Origin: KBS-96 sp963722585
GTDB taxonomy: Bacteria; Acidobacteriota; Terriglobia; Bryobacterales; Bryobacteraceae
Direction: 5' to 3'
Assembly (NCBI GenBank): GCA_963722585.1
Contig: CAVRNU010000012.1
Span: forward strand, 124,001 to 188,000
Length of the DNA stretch: 64,000 nt
The translations under genes and the position numbers were made by a program. The notes beneath the pieces were generated by a model that did not search any database, was not told where the DNA came from, and saw nothing but the letters and a program-made list of their open reading frames with translations. Below are positions 16,079 through 24,710 of this stretch, one piece after another. How positions within the stretch are numbered: position 1 is the stretch's first letter; each line of letters opens with the position of its first letter.

Positions 16079-16324
16079 ATGGCAATTGAATTCAACACCG
16101 ACACAATTGCTGCGGCGGTTGTTACGCGCCTGATTGATTGCGGAGTGCTCGTGCCCAGGCTGCTCACACTTGATCAAGCCGCAACCTATCTCGGGCTCAC
16201 GAAAGATGCGCTAAAAGCCAAGGTTCATCTTGGAAAGATCCCAACAGTAGACTTGGACAAGAAACTAAGATTTGATCGGTTCGACCTAGATCGCATCATC
16301 GAGGAAAGCAAGAGGGTAGCGTAG
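16079..16324 (+). CDS. Excisionase-like HTH DNA-binding protein 2
   Basis: An 81-residue protein from ATG 16079, with AAGGA ten bases upstream. After a hydrophobic N-terminal helix (TIAAAVVTRLIDCG) comes an excisionase-type HTH: LLTLDQAATYLGLTKDALKAK and the wing DLDKKLRFDRFDLDRII. The frame is open leftward to 15602, but that part runs through the repeat array and the first HTH gene and is not coding. The stop is immediately before the integrase ATG, so the genes are probably one transcript. Confidence 0.8.
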   Translation: MAIEFNTDTIAAAVVTRLIDCGVLVPRLLTLDQAATYLGLTKDALKAKVHLGKIPTVDLDKKLRFDRFDLDRIIEESKRVA

Positions 16325-17401
16325 ATGCCCCGAAAGCGCAGCACTCACGGACAAGGTTCGATTTACCAACGGAATGGCCGGTGGTGGTGCAACTACTGCG
16401 TCGATAGTGTGAGACACCGGGAATCGTGCAAGACAACAGACCGCGAAGAAGCTCTCGCTTATCTCCACCGGAAGCAGGGGAGGTTGGCCTCAGGCGAGTT
16501 GCTGACGCCAGATCGCGTCCGGGTTCGTGATCTTTTTGCGTTGCTTGTTGAGGACTATGATGTTCGCGGTGTTGCGCAGGCCTACATCGCCGGGGTGAAG
16601 ATCAAATCGATTCTCATCCCGAAGGTCGGTGACATCAAAGCGTCCAAGCTGACTACCGCACAGGTAAAGGAATACATCCGGGATCGCCTGAAAGAGGTGA
16701 AATCCAGCACGGTGAATCGGGAGCTCGCTCTGTTGCACCGGGCTTACCAACTCGGTTATCAACATGATCCTCCACTCGTCGCACGTGTTCCGTACTTTCT
16801 AAAGCTGCCGGAAGGTGAGCCCAGGAAAGGCTTTTTGAAGCCGGATACCTACCGTAGGCTGCTTTTTGAACTGCCGGAAGAACTGCGGCTGCTCTTCGTG
16901 ATTGCTTATCACGTTGGGCTACGGCGGGGTGCGTTGCTGCGAATCAAATGGTCACAGGTTGATTTAGGCGCTTCGTGCATCTGGATGGAGGGCAAGAGGG
17001 CTAACCGAAAACCGGAACCTATCGCAGTACCTATCTACGGCGATATGGCCAAGTTCATCGAAATGCAGCCACGGGACAGCGAGTACTTGTTTGCGAGGCG
17101 ATCGAAGCCGATCAAAGATTTTCGGGAGAGCTGGAAGCAGGCATGTCAGCGCGCCGGTGTTCCGAATCTCTTATTTCACGATTTGCGCCGGACAGCAGTG
17201 CGCAATCTGCGCCGGGCCGGCGTTGCTGAGACGGTGATCATGAAGATCACCGGCCACCGGACGCGCAGCGTTTTCGAACGTTACAACATCGCCGACCAGA
17301 CTGATACGCAGGAGGCAGGCCGGCTCGCAGAGGAGTTCTTGGCGAAAGAGCACCAGGAATTGGCACAAATTCCGTCACAAAGAACGAGGACACCAAATTG
17401 A
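16325..17401 (+). CDS. Tyrosine site-specific integrase
   Basis: A 358-residue phage-type integrase. The N-terminus has an arm-binding AP2-like fold (GSIYQRNGRWWCNYC), followed by a SAM-like core-binding domain (about 65-165). The catalytic set is complete: R200 (YHVGLRRG), H285 and R288 (FHDLRRT), H311 (TGHRT) and the nucleophile Y320 (VFERYNI). It abuts the preceding HTH gene and ends 31 bases from the 3' end of tRNA-Leu, the classical position for an enzyme that integrates its element into the tRNA 3' end. Confidence 0.93.
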   Translation: MPRKRSTHGQGSIYQRNGRWWCNYCVDSVRHRESCKTTDREEALAYLHRKQGRLASGELLTPDRVRVRDLFALLVEDYDVRGVAQAYIAGVKIKSILIPKVGDIKASKLTTAQVKEYIRDRLKEVKSSTVNRELALLHRAYQLGYQHDPPLVARVPYFLKLPEGEPRKGFLKPDTYRRLLFELPEELRLLFVIAYHVGLRRGALLRIKWSQVDLGASCIWMEGKRANRKPEPIAVPIYGDMAKFIEMQPRDSEYLFARRSKPIKDFRESWKQACQRAGVPNLLFHDLRRTAVRNLRRAGVAETVIMKITGHRTRSVFERYNIADQTDTQEAGRLAEEFLAKEHQELAQIPSQRTRTPN

Positions 17402-17431
17402 GGAGATTAACGAACCCTTTTGTTTTGAATG

Positions 17432-17516
17432 TGGTGCGGAGAGGGGGACTTGAACCCCCACGGTGTTACCCGCTAGCACCTCAAGCTAGTGCGTCTGCCA
17501 ATTCCGCCATCTCCGC
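17432..17516 (-). tRNA. tRNA-Leu (anticodon GAG)
   Basis: The minus strand folds as a class II tRNA: acceptor GCGGAGA pairs with TCTCCGC; anticodon stem CTAGC/GCTAG encloses loop TTGAGGT with anticodon GAG; a long variable arm follows; the T-arm is GGGGG-TTCAAGT-CCCCC. The discriminator A and CCA end are encoded (17432-17435). It lies beside secG, as leuU does in E. coli, so it is an ancestral chromosomal gene and the likely attachment site of the element to its left. Confidence 0.96.
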
Positions 17517-17533
17517 TACGTTGTAACAACCTT

Positions 17534-17875
17534 TTACTTCTTTGGCGCGGCCGGTTGAGGCTGCGGCTTCGTCTGCTGGCGCTTGGCAGGCGCAGGCGCG
17601 GTGGTCACACGATTGTCGAGCACGCTTCCGGAACTGGGTGTGCCGCGCCGGCTTCCCAAAATCGCCAGACCTAGCGAGGTCACCATAAATGTGATCGCCG
17701 CCCAGGTCGTCGCTCTGGACAGAACCGTTGCCGAACCTCGCGGTCCGAACACGGTCTGCGAGCCCATGCCGCCAAATGCCCCAGCCAAGTCCGCCGCCTG
17801 CCCGCTTTGCAGGAGCACCACAATAATCAGGAATAAACAAACTATTACGTGGACCGTTGCGAACAAATAAATCAT
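17534..17875 (-). CDS. secG: SecG preprotein translocase subunit
   Basis: A 113-residue SecG: first membrane helix at about 4-24 (VHVIVCLFLIIVVLLQSG), the conserved loop AFGGMGSQTVFGPRGSATVLSRAT, second helix at about 57-75, and a Pro/Gln/Lys-rich tail. It supports SecYE during protein export. The tRNA-Leu follows 17 bases downstream in the same direction. This gene marks the chromosomal side of the element boundary. Confidence 0.95.
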   Translation of the reverse strand: MIYLFATVHVIVCLFLIIVVLLQSGQAADLAGAFGGMGSQTVFGPRGSATVLSRATTWAAITFMVTSLGLAILGSRRGTPSSGSVLDNRVTTAPAPAKRQQTKPQPQPAAPKK

Positions 17876-18022
17876 CCGAACCTTCAGTATACCCGCGCGC
17901 CTGCACGAACGCCACCGCGCCTGACAGCTCGCCCTGGCCCCTATCCTGTCACGGAACCGCCCGTTTTCTCCGCGCGCTTTGATACGCTTTCAAGGAAAGT
18001 TTTAGATTTTGGGAGCACCACC

Positions 18023-18895
18023 TTGAAACGACTTCAAAAGTACGCGCTTCGGGCATCGCCGCTCGCGCTCGCAATCCCTTTCCTGATGGGACGACAGACT
18101 CCTGCTCCTAGACCTGCCCCGCCGCCCTCGGTACGAAAGCACATTCTCATCATTGGCCAGACGAACGGCTTCGAACACGACTCTGTTCCCGACGCAATGG
18201 GAACACTCTGGAAAATGGGCCACGATACCGGGTTGTGGGACGCCTACCTGCGCACGGATACCGAACCGATCACCAAAGGCCAGATGCATCCGAACGGCAA
18301 GAACCTGAATTATTTCGACGCGCTGGTATTCTCCAGCACAACCGGCGAGCTTAATCTGACTGACGAGCAAAAAAAAGACATGATCTCGTTCGTGCATGAC
18401 GATGGCAAAGGCTTTGTCGGAGTCCACGCCGCGCTCGATACAAACTACAAATGGCCGGAATATGGCGAAATGATTGGCGGGTGGTTCGATCAGCACCCCT
18501 GGATGACGTTCTGGGCCCCCATTGTCGTCGAAGATCCGGAGTTCCCTGCCGTCCGTCACTTTCCAAAGGGATTCATGAAGCGGGACGAGATCTATCAAGC
18601 CAAGGCTTGGTCCCGTGAAAAAGTGAATGTCTTGCTGCGGCTTGACGAGCGCAAGCTCGATTACAACAACAACCCTCGCATTCACCGCACCGATCACGAC
18701 TTCGCTGTGGCCTGGTCCAAGATGTACGGCAAGGGACGCGTCTTCTATTCAACCTTAGGTCACACCAACGAGGCGTGGGACGATCCCGATATTCAGAAAA
18801 TGTATTTCGAGGCCGTGAAGTGGGTCCTTGGCCTGACCGAAGGGAGCACCAAGTCTCATCCGAAGCCACCCCCGCCCGAAGTCGAAGATCCCTGA
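18023..18895 (+). CDS. Secreted ThuA-domain protein
   Basis: A ThuA (trehalose-utilisation type) class I amidotransferase-like fold of 290 residues. I start it at TTG 18023, with GGGAG upstream, giving a signal peptide (LKRLQKYALRASPLALAIPF); the longer frame from 17849 runs over the secG start and is rejected. Conserved ThuA elements: HILIIGQTNGFEHDS, DALVFSSTTGELNLT, FVGVHAALDTNYKWPEYGEMIGG, the D-H-DFAVAWSKMYGKGRVFYSTLGHT block and a C-terminal EAVKWVLG. The family is linked to carbohydrate breakdown, but its reaction is not firmly known. Confidence 0.88.
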   Translation: MKRLQKYALRASPLALAIPFLMGRQTPAPRPAPPPSVRKHILIIGQTNGFEHDSVPDAMGTLWKMGHDTGLWDAYLRTDTEPITKGQMHPNGKNLNYFDALVFSSTTGELNLTDEQKKDMISFVHDDGKGFVGVHAALDTNYKWPEYGEMIGGWFDQHPWMTFWAPIVVEDPEFPAVRHFPKGFMKRDEIYQAKAWSREKVNVLLRLDERKLDYNNNPRIHRTDHDFAVAWSKMYGKGRVFYSTLGHTNEAWDDPDIQKMYFEAVKWVLGLTEGSTKSHPKPPPPEVEDP

Positions 18896-18910
18896 CCGGC
18901 CGAGTTTCGG

Positions 18911-19981
18911 TTACGAAGTGATCAACTCCGGACTCACCCGCTTCAATTGCCCGCAGGCCGCGTAAATCTCACGCCCGCGCGGTTTGCGCACGAAACAGGG
19001 CAGTGAGCGCTTCACAATCTGCTGGAAGTGATACACGCGTTCCTCCGAAGGCGTGTCGAATGATATGCCCGGCCCAGGATTGAACGCAATGAGGTTCACC
19101 TTCGCATTCAAACCGGAAAGCAGGCGCACCACCCGCCGGGCGTCCGAGTCTGAATCGTTCGTATCCTTCAATACAACGTACTCGAAGGTAAGCCGTTCCC
19201 ACGGCCGGAGCGGATAAGCGCGGCAGGCCTCCATCAGGTCGCGCAAATGATACTTCCTCGTAATGGGCATCAGTTCCTGCCTCTGCTCTTCGGTGGAGGC
19301 ATTCAACGAAATTGCCAGCTTCGGACGAACTGAAGCGCGTCCCATCTCCTCGATCTTAGGAATGATGCCGGAAGTCGATAGCGTGATCCGCCGGGGTGAC
19401 ATGCCAAATCCGTCTTTGTCTGTGAGCAAACGGGTTGCTTTTAGAACGTTCTCCAAATTCAACAGCGGCTCGCCCATCCCCATCATGACTACGTTCAGCC
19501 GTTGGCCGGGGGCGCGCCCTCCATGTTCGCGGGCCACCAGCAACACCTGCCCCACAATCTCCGCAGACGTGAGATTCCGCTCCAGGCCCATGAGCGCCGT
19601 CAAACAGAACCGGCAGTCTACCGGGCACCCTACCTGGCTCGAAATGCAGATCGTGTTCCGGTTCTCTTCAGGCATCCAGACGCTTTCTACCGTACGGTTG
19701 TCCATCAGCCGGAGTAGATAGCGCCGGGTACCGTCAGCGGAATCATACCGGCTCTCAATTGAAGGAATACCTATAATAAACTGCTTAACTAATTGATTTT
19801 TAAGGCCTTCTGGAATTGTCGAAATGGCGAATAAATCTACGGCAAGTTGCTTGTACAATGCGTCAAATAGCTGGCGGGCCCGATAGGCCGGCTCGTTCGG
19901 ACCGAGGGCATCGCGTAACTCCGCCAGCTCGAGTCCGAGGAGCGAAAGCGACTTTGCTTCGCTCACAAGTGATTGCAACAT
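18911..19981 (-). CDS. rlmN: RlmN, dual-specificity rRNA/tRNA adenine-C2 methyltransferase
   Basis: A radical-SAM enzyme that methylates A2503 of 23S rRNA and A37 of some tRNAs. Length is 356, as usual. The iron-sulfur cysteines are C119, C123 and C126 (GCPVDCRFC). MMGMGEPLLNLENV, LSTSGIIPKI and LAISLNAS are diagnostic, and the second catalytic Cys is in YAACGQL near the C-terminus. It stands alone on the minus strand, convergent with the ThuA gene and divergent from the M16 peptidase. Confidence 0.96.
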   Translation of the reverse strand: MLQSLVSEAKSLSLLGLELAELRDALGPNEPAYRARQLFDALYKQLAVDLFAISTIPEGLKNQLVKQFIIGIPSIESRYDSADGTRRYLLRLMDNRTVESVWMPEENRNTICISSQVGCPVDCRFCLTALMGLERNLTSAEIVGQVLLVAREHGGRAPGQRLNVVMMGMGEPLLNLENVLKATRLLTDKDGFGMSPRRITLSTSGIIPKIEEMGRASVRPKLAISLNASTEEQRQELMPITRKYHLRDLMEACRAYPLRPWERLTFEYVVLKDTNDSDSDARRVVRLLSGLNAKVNLIAFNPGPGISFDTPSEERVYHFQQIVKRSLPCFVRKPRGREIYAACGQLKRVSPELITS

Positions 19982-20025
19982 TTACGGTTAGTGTAACGCG
20001 ATACACTTAGAAGAGGTAATTACTC

Positions 20026-21381
20026 GTGAACGATTCAAAGATTGCCGGTTCCGTCGTCAAACGGTGGCCTCGCGTGTCTGCTGCTATCGCCCCGTTGCCG
20101 GCGGAATCGAAGGGATCGCGCGAGATCCAGACGACGGTGCTGCCGAATGGTCTTCGAATCGTCACTGAATCCATGCCGTCTGTCCGTTCAGTGTCTCTCG
20201 GCATTTGGATCGGAACGGGCTCGCGAGTTGAAAAAGGATCCGAGAGCGGCTTGTCCCACTTCATTGAACACATGGTTTTCAAGGGGACCGTTAATCGGAG
20301 CGCGGAAGACATCGCCCGGTCGGTGGATTCCGTCGGCGGAGGACTGGACGCTTTCACAAGCAAGGAACTGGTCAGTTTCAATACCAAAGTTCTTGACGAG
20401 CACTTGCCCATCGCCCTCGATGTCCTTTCTGACATGGTGCTGAATCCGGTCTTCCGGGAAGACGACATCGAGAAAGAAAAGGGCGTCATCCTCGAAGAGA
20501 TTAAGAGCGAGGCCGATCAGCCCGAATTTGTTCTACATGAGATGTTCATCAGCAACTTTTGGAAGGGCCACGGGCTGGGCAGGCCCATCCTGGGCACGCG
20601 CGAGACAGTAAAGAAATTCAGCCAGCAAATGCTGTTCGACTTCTACAATCGTGTCTACGCGCCGAAGAACATTTTAGTCACCGCCGCGGGAAGTCTCGAG
20701 CACGATAAGATCGTCGCTCTTGTGAACGAGCGCTTCAGCGACCTTTCCGATCGGGATGGGTTTCCGGTGGATAAAACCCCGGTGGCATCCGCACCCATTA
20801 TCCTTAAGAACAAGGAATCGCTCGAGCAAGTGCATATCACGGTAGGCGTCCCTGCGTACGAACTTGCTCACGAAATGCGGTTTCCGTTGTATGTCTTGAA
20901 CACTGTTCTAGGTGGCGGCATGAGCTCGCGGCTGTTCCAAAACATACGGGAGAAGCAAGGCTTGGTTTATTCGGTCTACTCGGAGTTGAATCTCTTCAGC
21001 GACACCGGATGTACAACGATCTACGCCGGTACCGGTGTCGAAACTGCGAGGCAAGTAGTCAGTTCGATCATTCAGGAAATCATCAACGTCAAGCAAGACC
21101 TCATCGGCGAAGACGAGCTGCGCCGCGCCAAGGATCATTTGAAGGGCTCACTCATGTTGAGTCTGGAATCTACCTCCAGCCGGATGTCGAACCTGGCGCG
21201 GCAGGAGCTCTATTTTCCGCGCTTCTACAGTTTCGACGAGATGCTCGAATCAATCGAGTGTGTCTCACGAGAACAGGTCCAGCAGGTTGCCCAGGAATTC
21301 TTCCAAACGGACAAGGTTGCCCTTGCCATGTTGGGCCGCGTGAAAGGGATGGAGATCACGCGAGAAGACGTTGCCTGTTAG
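20026..21381 (+). CDS. M16-family zinc peptidase (processing-peptidase-like)
   Basis: A 451-residue insulinase-family protease with the inverted zinc motif HFIEH at 78-82 (GLSHFIEHMVFKGT) and the downstream EEIKSEADQPEF segment carrying the third ligand. The second half has the inactive M16 partner fold, with GGGMSSRLFQNIREKQGLVY. Proteins of this subfamily, such as YmxG and PqqL relatives, act as peptidases in the cytoplasm or envelope. No signal peptide is obvious. It begins 45 bases from the divergent rlmN start. Confidence 0.92.
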   Translation: MNDSKIAGSVVKRWPRVSAAIAPLPAESKGSREIQTTVLPNGLRIVTESMPSVRSVSLGIWIGTGSRVEKGSESGLSHFIEHMVFKGTVNRSAEDIARSVDSVGGGLDAFTSKELVSFNTKVLDEHLPIALDVLSDMVLNPVFREDDIEKEKGVILEEIKSEADQPEFVLHEMFISNFWKGHGLGRPILGTRETVKKFSQQMLFDFYNRVYAPKNILVTAAGSLEHDKIVALVNERFSDLSDRDGFPVDKTPVASAPIILKNKESLEQVHITVGVPAYELAHEMRFPLYVLNTVLGGGMSSRLFQNIREKQGLVYSVYSELNLFSDTGCTTIYAGTGVETARQVVSSIIQEIINVKQDLIGEDELRRAKDHLKGSLMLSLESTSSRMSNLARQELYFPRFYSFDEMLESIECVSREQVQQVAQEFFQTDKVALAMLGRVKGMEITREDVAC

Positions 21382-21758
21382 CCGAACTTCGTCGGAAACG
21401 CTTCGGTTGCGGTTCAGAACCGCGCGCGCCAGCAAGACCCCCATGTTCCTTCGGAACATCGCAGGCGATGAAAACAAAGGCCTTCGGCCTGTGCTTTCGA
21501 CGGAGCGGCGTGCTGACGAAGCCACCCAGTAGTTGGTGAGAAATCTCCCGATGCAATATGAGGAGTTCCGCGAAAGCGCAAGACATCAGCTTCCTGCCAG
21601 TCACGACAATTTCGCGAATTTTTTCGCCGCTCTTTCGCTTGGATAAACCTTTTAAACACAATAAATTAGGCGGGATTCCCGCGTCGCTTGTTATCGCCGA
21701 CTAAAGCTGCTCAACCCGGCCACCCCCTAGACTCCTGGGCGGAGGTTTCTCTTTCAGC
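21382..21758. other. Non-coding stretch with two short hairpins
   Basis: No credible gene. Two GC-containing stem-loops with TTC loops are visible: ATGTTCC/GGAACAT near 21443-21459 and AGGCC/GGCCT near 21478-21490. They could end transcription of the M16 gene, but no clear T-run follows. The remainder may be the promoter of the ATPase gene. Confidence 0.4.
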
Positions 21759-22784
21759 ATGCGATCTAGTTCCCTTCGGAGCCGGCGAAATGACCCGCCT
21801 GACGAGCCAGACGAACTCACTTTACAGCTATGCGAAATTTTGGTGGGGCAGAACAACTCTATCGAGACCATTGTTCCGTACATCCAGATGCATTCAGCGG
21901 GTCTGGCGCCCGAGGGCCGTCCCATCGGCGTGTTTCTCTTGCTTGGTCCAACGGGCACCGGTAAAACACGCACCGTCGAGGCCCTCGCTGAGGTGTTGCA
22001 CGGATCGTCTAAAAACCTCCTCAAAATTGACTGCGGAGAATTTCAAATGGAGCATGAGGTAGCGAAACTGGTCGGAGCCCCTCCCGGCTACTTAGGCCAT
22101 CGGGAAACGCAACCTATGCTGACCCAAGCGAAAATCAATGCAGCAGCGAGCGAAAACAGCCCCATCTCGCTGATCCTGTTCGACGAAATCGAAAAGGCGG
22201 CCCCCTCGTTGGTTCGGTTGCTGTTAGGCATTCTCGATAAAGCGACGCTGCGGCTTGGCGACAACTCGAGCGTGAATTTCGAGAACACCATGATCTTTCT
22301 GACGAGTAACTTGGGCGCCAAATCGATTCGCCGGGCAACCTGTCCCGATTTCGGGTTCGAAGCGATGGTGAAGCAGGACGCCGTCGTTGAACCGGAGAAG
22401 CTGCAGAGTATCGGTATGAGCGCCGTGCGACAGAAGTTTTCGCCGGAATTTGTGAACCGCATCGACTCGGTGATCACCTACCGGCCGCTCGGCCGCGAAG
22501 ATTGCGCTGAGATTCTCGATCAACTCATGCAAAACTTCGCGCGGCTCATCTTCCAGCGGCTGGGGGCTCGCTCGTTCCGGATCTCGTACACGCCCTCCGG
22601 CAAGAATCTTTTGCTGGATCGTGGCACAAGCTCCGAATTCGGCGCTCGCGAGTTGAAGCGCACCGTACAAAGGCACTTTATGCAACCGTTGGCCGCTCTG
22701 GTCTCCAAAGGCCGCATCCCGCCAGGCAGCACCGTGGTTCTGGATGCGAAAAGCGGCGACTTCCGGCTATTCCTCAGAGATTAG
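21759..22784 (+). CDS. Stand-alone Clp/Hsp100-type AAA+ ATPase (second-module only)
   Basis: A 341-residue protein matching only the second ATPase module of ClpA/ClpB. It has Walker A GPTGTGKT at 63-70, Walker B LILFDE at 138-143, a pore-like GAPPGYLGHRE and a sensor region IFLTSNLGA, then an arginine-finger region FVNRIDSVITYRPL and the small C-terminal D2 domain (SEFGARELKRTVQRHF). The N-domain, first ATPase module and middle coiled coil are missing. It may be a dedicated unfoldase or remodeller; no partner protease is adjacent. Convergent with the next gene. Confidence 0.85.
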   Translation: MRSSSLRSRRNDPPDEPDELTLQLCEILVGQNNSIETIVPYIQMHSAGLAPEGRPIGVFLLLGPTGTGKTRTVEALAEVLHGSSKNLLKIDCGEFQMEHEVAKLVGAPPGYLGHRETQPMLTQAKINAAASENSPISLILFDEIEKAAPSLVRLLLGILDKATLRLGDNSSVNFENTMIFLTSNLGAKSIRRATCPDFGFEAMVKQDAVVEPEKLQSIGMSAVRQKFSPEFVNRIDSVITYRPLGREDCAEILDQLMQNFARLIFQRLGARSFRISYTPSGKNLLLDRGTSSEFGARELKRTVQRHFMQPLAALVSKGRIPPGSTVVLDAKSGDFRLFLRD

Positions 22785-22790
22785 CCCCAA

Positions 22791-23861
22791 TCACCGGGCT
22801 GGCCATTGGGCCGACTGAACCAGCTCGGCCGATTCCGGAAGTTCAACCCTCATTCGGACTGTTATGCGATTGCCTTTGCGCTGATAGGAAAGCTTTCCCG
22901 TTCGAAGCTCAAACGGAGTCAGCTTCAGCTCCCTCGAGCTTCCGTCTTCGATCGTGAGGATCGCGCCTCCTGCGCGCTCGACGTCGGGCTGCCGGCGGTT
23001 CCATTGAATCTCGAGCATGTTTCCACGAGGTGTCGCCTTCAATCTCAAGCCGCCTCGAGAGGCGCCGAATAGGTGTGTTGTAAACGGCGCCCATGCCGTG
23101 AGGAGCAAAGCCATCAGCATAACCGAGGCAGCCCAAACAGATGATAATGCGGTCTTACGGCGGGTCAGCGCGAGGATGCCGGACCGGCCAGGCTGGTCCG
23201 GCGGGGTTTCCCGTTCCGCTGTCGCTGGAGCAAGGTGCGCGGTGGACGGCGATACTTGCAGAGCTGCTTGCTGTCGGCGTTGCCCCGCCTCTTCCGCATC
23301 GAATTGAAGTTCTTTCGGCACGCTTCCAGGCGGCAACGCGCCTTCGGCGTTCGGAATTACGAATCCCGCTATGTGTGGAGCTTGCGCGCGAATGAGCAGC
23401 GCAACGTAGATTGCTTTCCCAAATTCGACCGTTAGCAGCTTGCGATCGTCGCCAGAGAGAGCAAGACCCTCCCTGCGCATGTGGCTGCGAAAGAACCCCA
23501 GCACCGCGGTTCGTCCCTCGAGCAGCTCGCGCCGTGTGGTCGACAGTCTTGCGCGCTGTTCCGGCGTGAGACTGTAGCGCGCTTCGTCGTTCTCCCGCCG
23601 CGCAATAACTACAAAATCGTCGATTCTGAGTGTGACGCTCGCAGTTCTTCGAAGAGAGCCGACCAGAAGGCCGCCAACCTCTTTGCCGGCCCTTGCGCCG
23701 GCGCTAACCTCGGCGATGAGGCGCGGCAACAGCCCGGTGTTTAATTCGACCGCGTAGGGCGAGCTGTCCTGCCGCAGGTGCAGATAGCCGTTCAGTATCC
23801 GCCGATTGTGTCTGCCTTCCTGGCGCAGTGTCGTCCTTATGCAAGCACTCCCTCCATTCAA
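22791..23861 (-). CDS. Membrane protein with a degenerate JAMM/MPN-like domain
   Basis: The frame is open to 24059, but that part covers the rsmI start, so I begin near TTG 23861; the true start is uncertain. The N-terminal part resembles an MPN/JAB fold: E-VGGLLVGS, then VLGFFRSHMRREGLALSGDD, aligning with the JAMM pattern H-x-H-x7-S-x2-D but with Arg in place of the first His, so metal-dependent isopeptidase activity is doubtful. A proline-rich linker and one membrane helix (VWAASVMLMALLLTAWAPF) follow, then a beta-rich extracytoplasmic domain. Function unknown. Confidence 0.65.
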   Translation of the reverse strand: MNGGSACIRTTLRQEGRHNRRILNGYLHLRQDSSPYAVELNTGLLPRLIAEVSAGARAGKEVGGLLVGSLRRTASVTLRIDDFVVIARRENDEARYSLTPEQRARLSTTRRELLEGRTAVLGFFRSHMRREGLALSGDDRKLLTVEFGKAIYVALLIRAQAPHIAGFVIPNAEGALPPGSVPKELQFDAEEAGQRRQQAALQVSPSTAHLAPATAERETPPDQPGRSGILALTRRKTALSSVWAASVMLMALLLTAWAPFTTHLFGASRGGLRLKATPRGNMLEIQWNRRQPDVERAGGAILTIEDGSSRELKLTPFELRTGKLSYQRKGNRITVRMRVELPESAELVQSAQWPAR

Positions 23862-23879
23862 CGATACACTGCTAATTGC

Positions 23880-24710
23880 TTGAGTGCCACGCTGTACCTG
23901 GTTTCTACGCCCATTGGAAATCTCGAAGACATCACCCTTCGTGCCCTGCGCGTCTTGCGCGAAGAAGTCGGTGTGATTGCCTGCGAAGACACACGGCAAA
24001 CGCAGAAACTTCTCGACCATTTCGAAATCCCCAAACCGCTCGTCAGTTATCACGACCATAACGAGACGGCGCGAACCCCGGAGCTGATCGCTCGCCTCGC
24101 GGCCGGTGAATCGGTGGCGCTGGTGAGTGACGCAGGCACGCCTCTCGTTTCCGATCCTGGCTATCGTCTCGTGAAAGCGGCAATCGATGCGGGGATCCGG
24201 GTTGTGCCAATTCCCGGGGTTTCAGCCGTGCTTGCCGCGCTCTCGGCTTCCGGATTATCAGCCGGGGAGTTTCGTTTCGCGGGCTTTCTCCCGCAGAAGT
24301 CTGGAGCGCGTCGCCGATTGCTCGAGCAGCTTAAAGGCGAAACAGCCACTCTGATTGTTTACGAAAGCCCGCATCGCATTCTCGAGTCATTGGAAGATAT
24401 CAGTACTGTTCTTGGTCGGCGCCAGATCGTGGTCGCGCGCGAGCTCACCAAGATTCATGAGGAGTTTCTGCGCGGCACTCCGCTCGAGATTTTGGAGGAT
24501 CTCCGATCTAGGCCTTCGATCAGAGGTGAAATGACGCTTGTGATCGCGCGTTCTTCGGACAGTCAAGCAACGGGAGATCCTGTTACTGAAGTCGGCAAGC
24601 TCGAAGCCACCGGCGTTGATCGCATGGATGCAATTAAGACAGTCGCGCGCCAGTTCGGAATCGGAAAACGGGAACTGTACCGGAGAATCGCGGCGGATTT
24701 GAAGGTTTAG
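23880..24710 (+). CDS. rsmI: RsmI, 16S rRNA (cytidine-1402 2'-O)-methyltransferase
   Basis: A 276-residue tetrapyrrole-methylase-fold enzyme: LYLVSTPIGNLEDITLRALR, VIACEDTRQTQKLL, VSDAGTPLVSDPGY and a GFLPQKSGAR loop are all diagnostic for RsmI. It modifies C1402 in the ribosomal P site. I chose TTG 23880, which puts the conserved start at the normal distance; an ATG at 23778 would add 34 unrelated residues. No SD is evident. The C-terminal RMDAIKTVARQFGIGKRELYR is an HTH-like tail seen in the family. It overlaps galE by four bases, tail to tail. Confidence 0.93.
   Translation: MSATLYLVSTPIGNLEDITLRALRVLREEVGVIACEDTRQTQKLLDHFEIPKPLVSYHDHNETARTPELIARLAAGESVALVSDAGTPLVSDPGYRLVKAAIDAGIRVVPIPGVSAVLAALSASGLSAGEFRFAGFLPQKSGARRRLLEQLKGETATLIVYESPHRILESLEDISTVLGRRQIVVARELTKIHEEFLRGTPLEILEDLRSRPSIRGEMTLVIARSSDSQATGDPVTEVGKLEATGVDRMDAIKTVARQFGIGKRELYRRIAADLKV

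Noticed and set aside
1..17400. A second copy of the tRNA-Leu 3' end as left attachment site
   Set aside because: I found no matching stretch in this part of the window; the left end is probably outside.
17849..18022. N-terminal extension of the ThuA gene
   Set aside because: Pro/Arg-rich, overlaps the secG start; the TTG at 18023 gives a proper signal peptide.
21356..21661. A 101-codon minus-strand frame in the gap after the M16 gene
   Set aside because: Overlaps the end of the M16 gene and shows no recognisable domain or SD.
23862..24059. N-terminal extension of the JAMM-like gene
   Set aside because: It covers the conserved 5' end of rsmI on the opposite strand.
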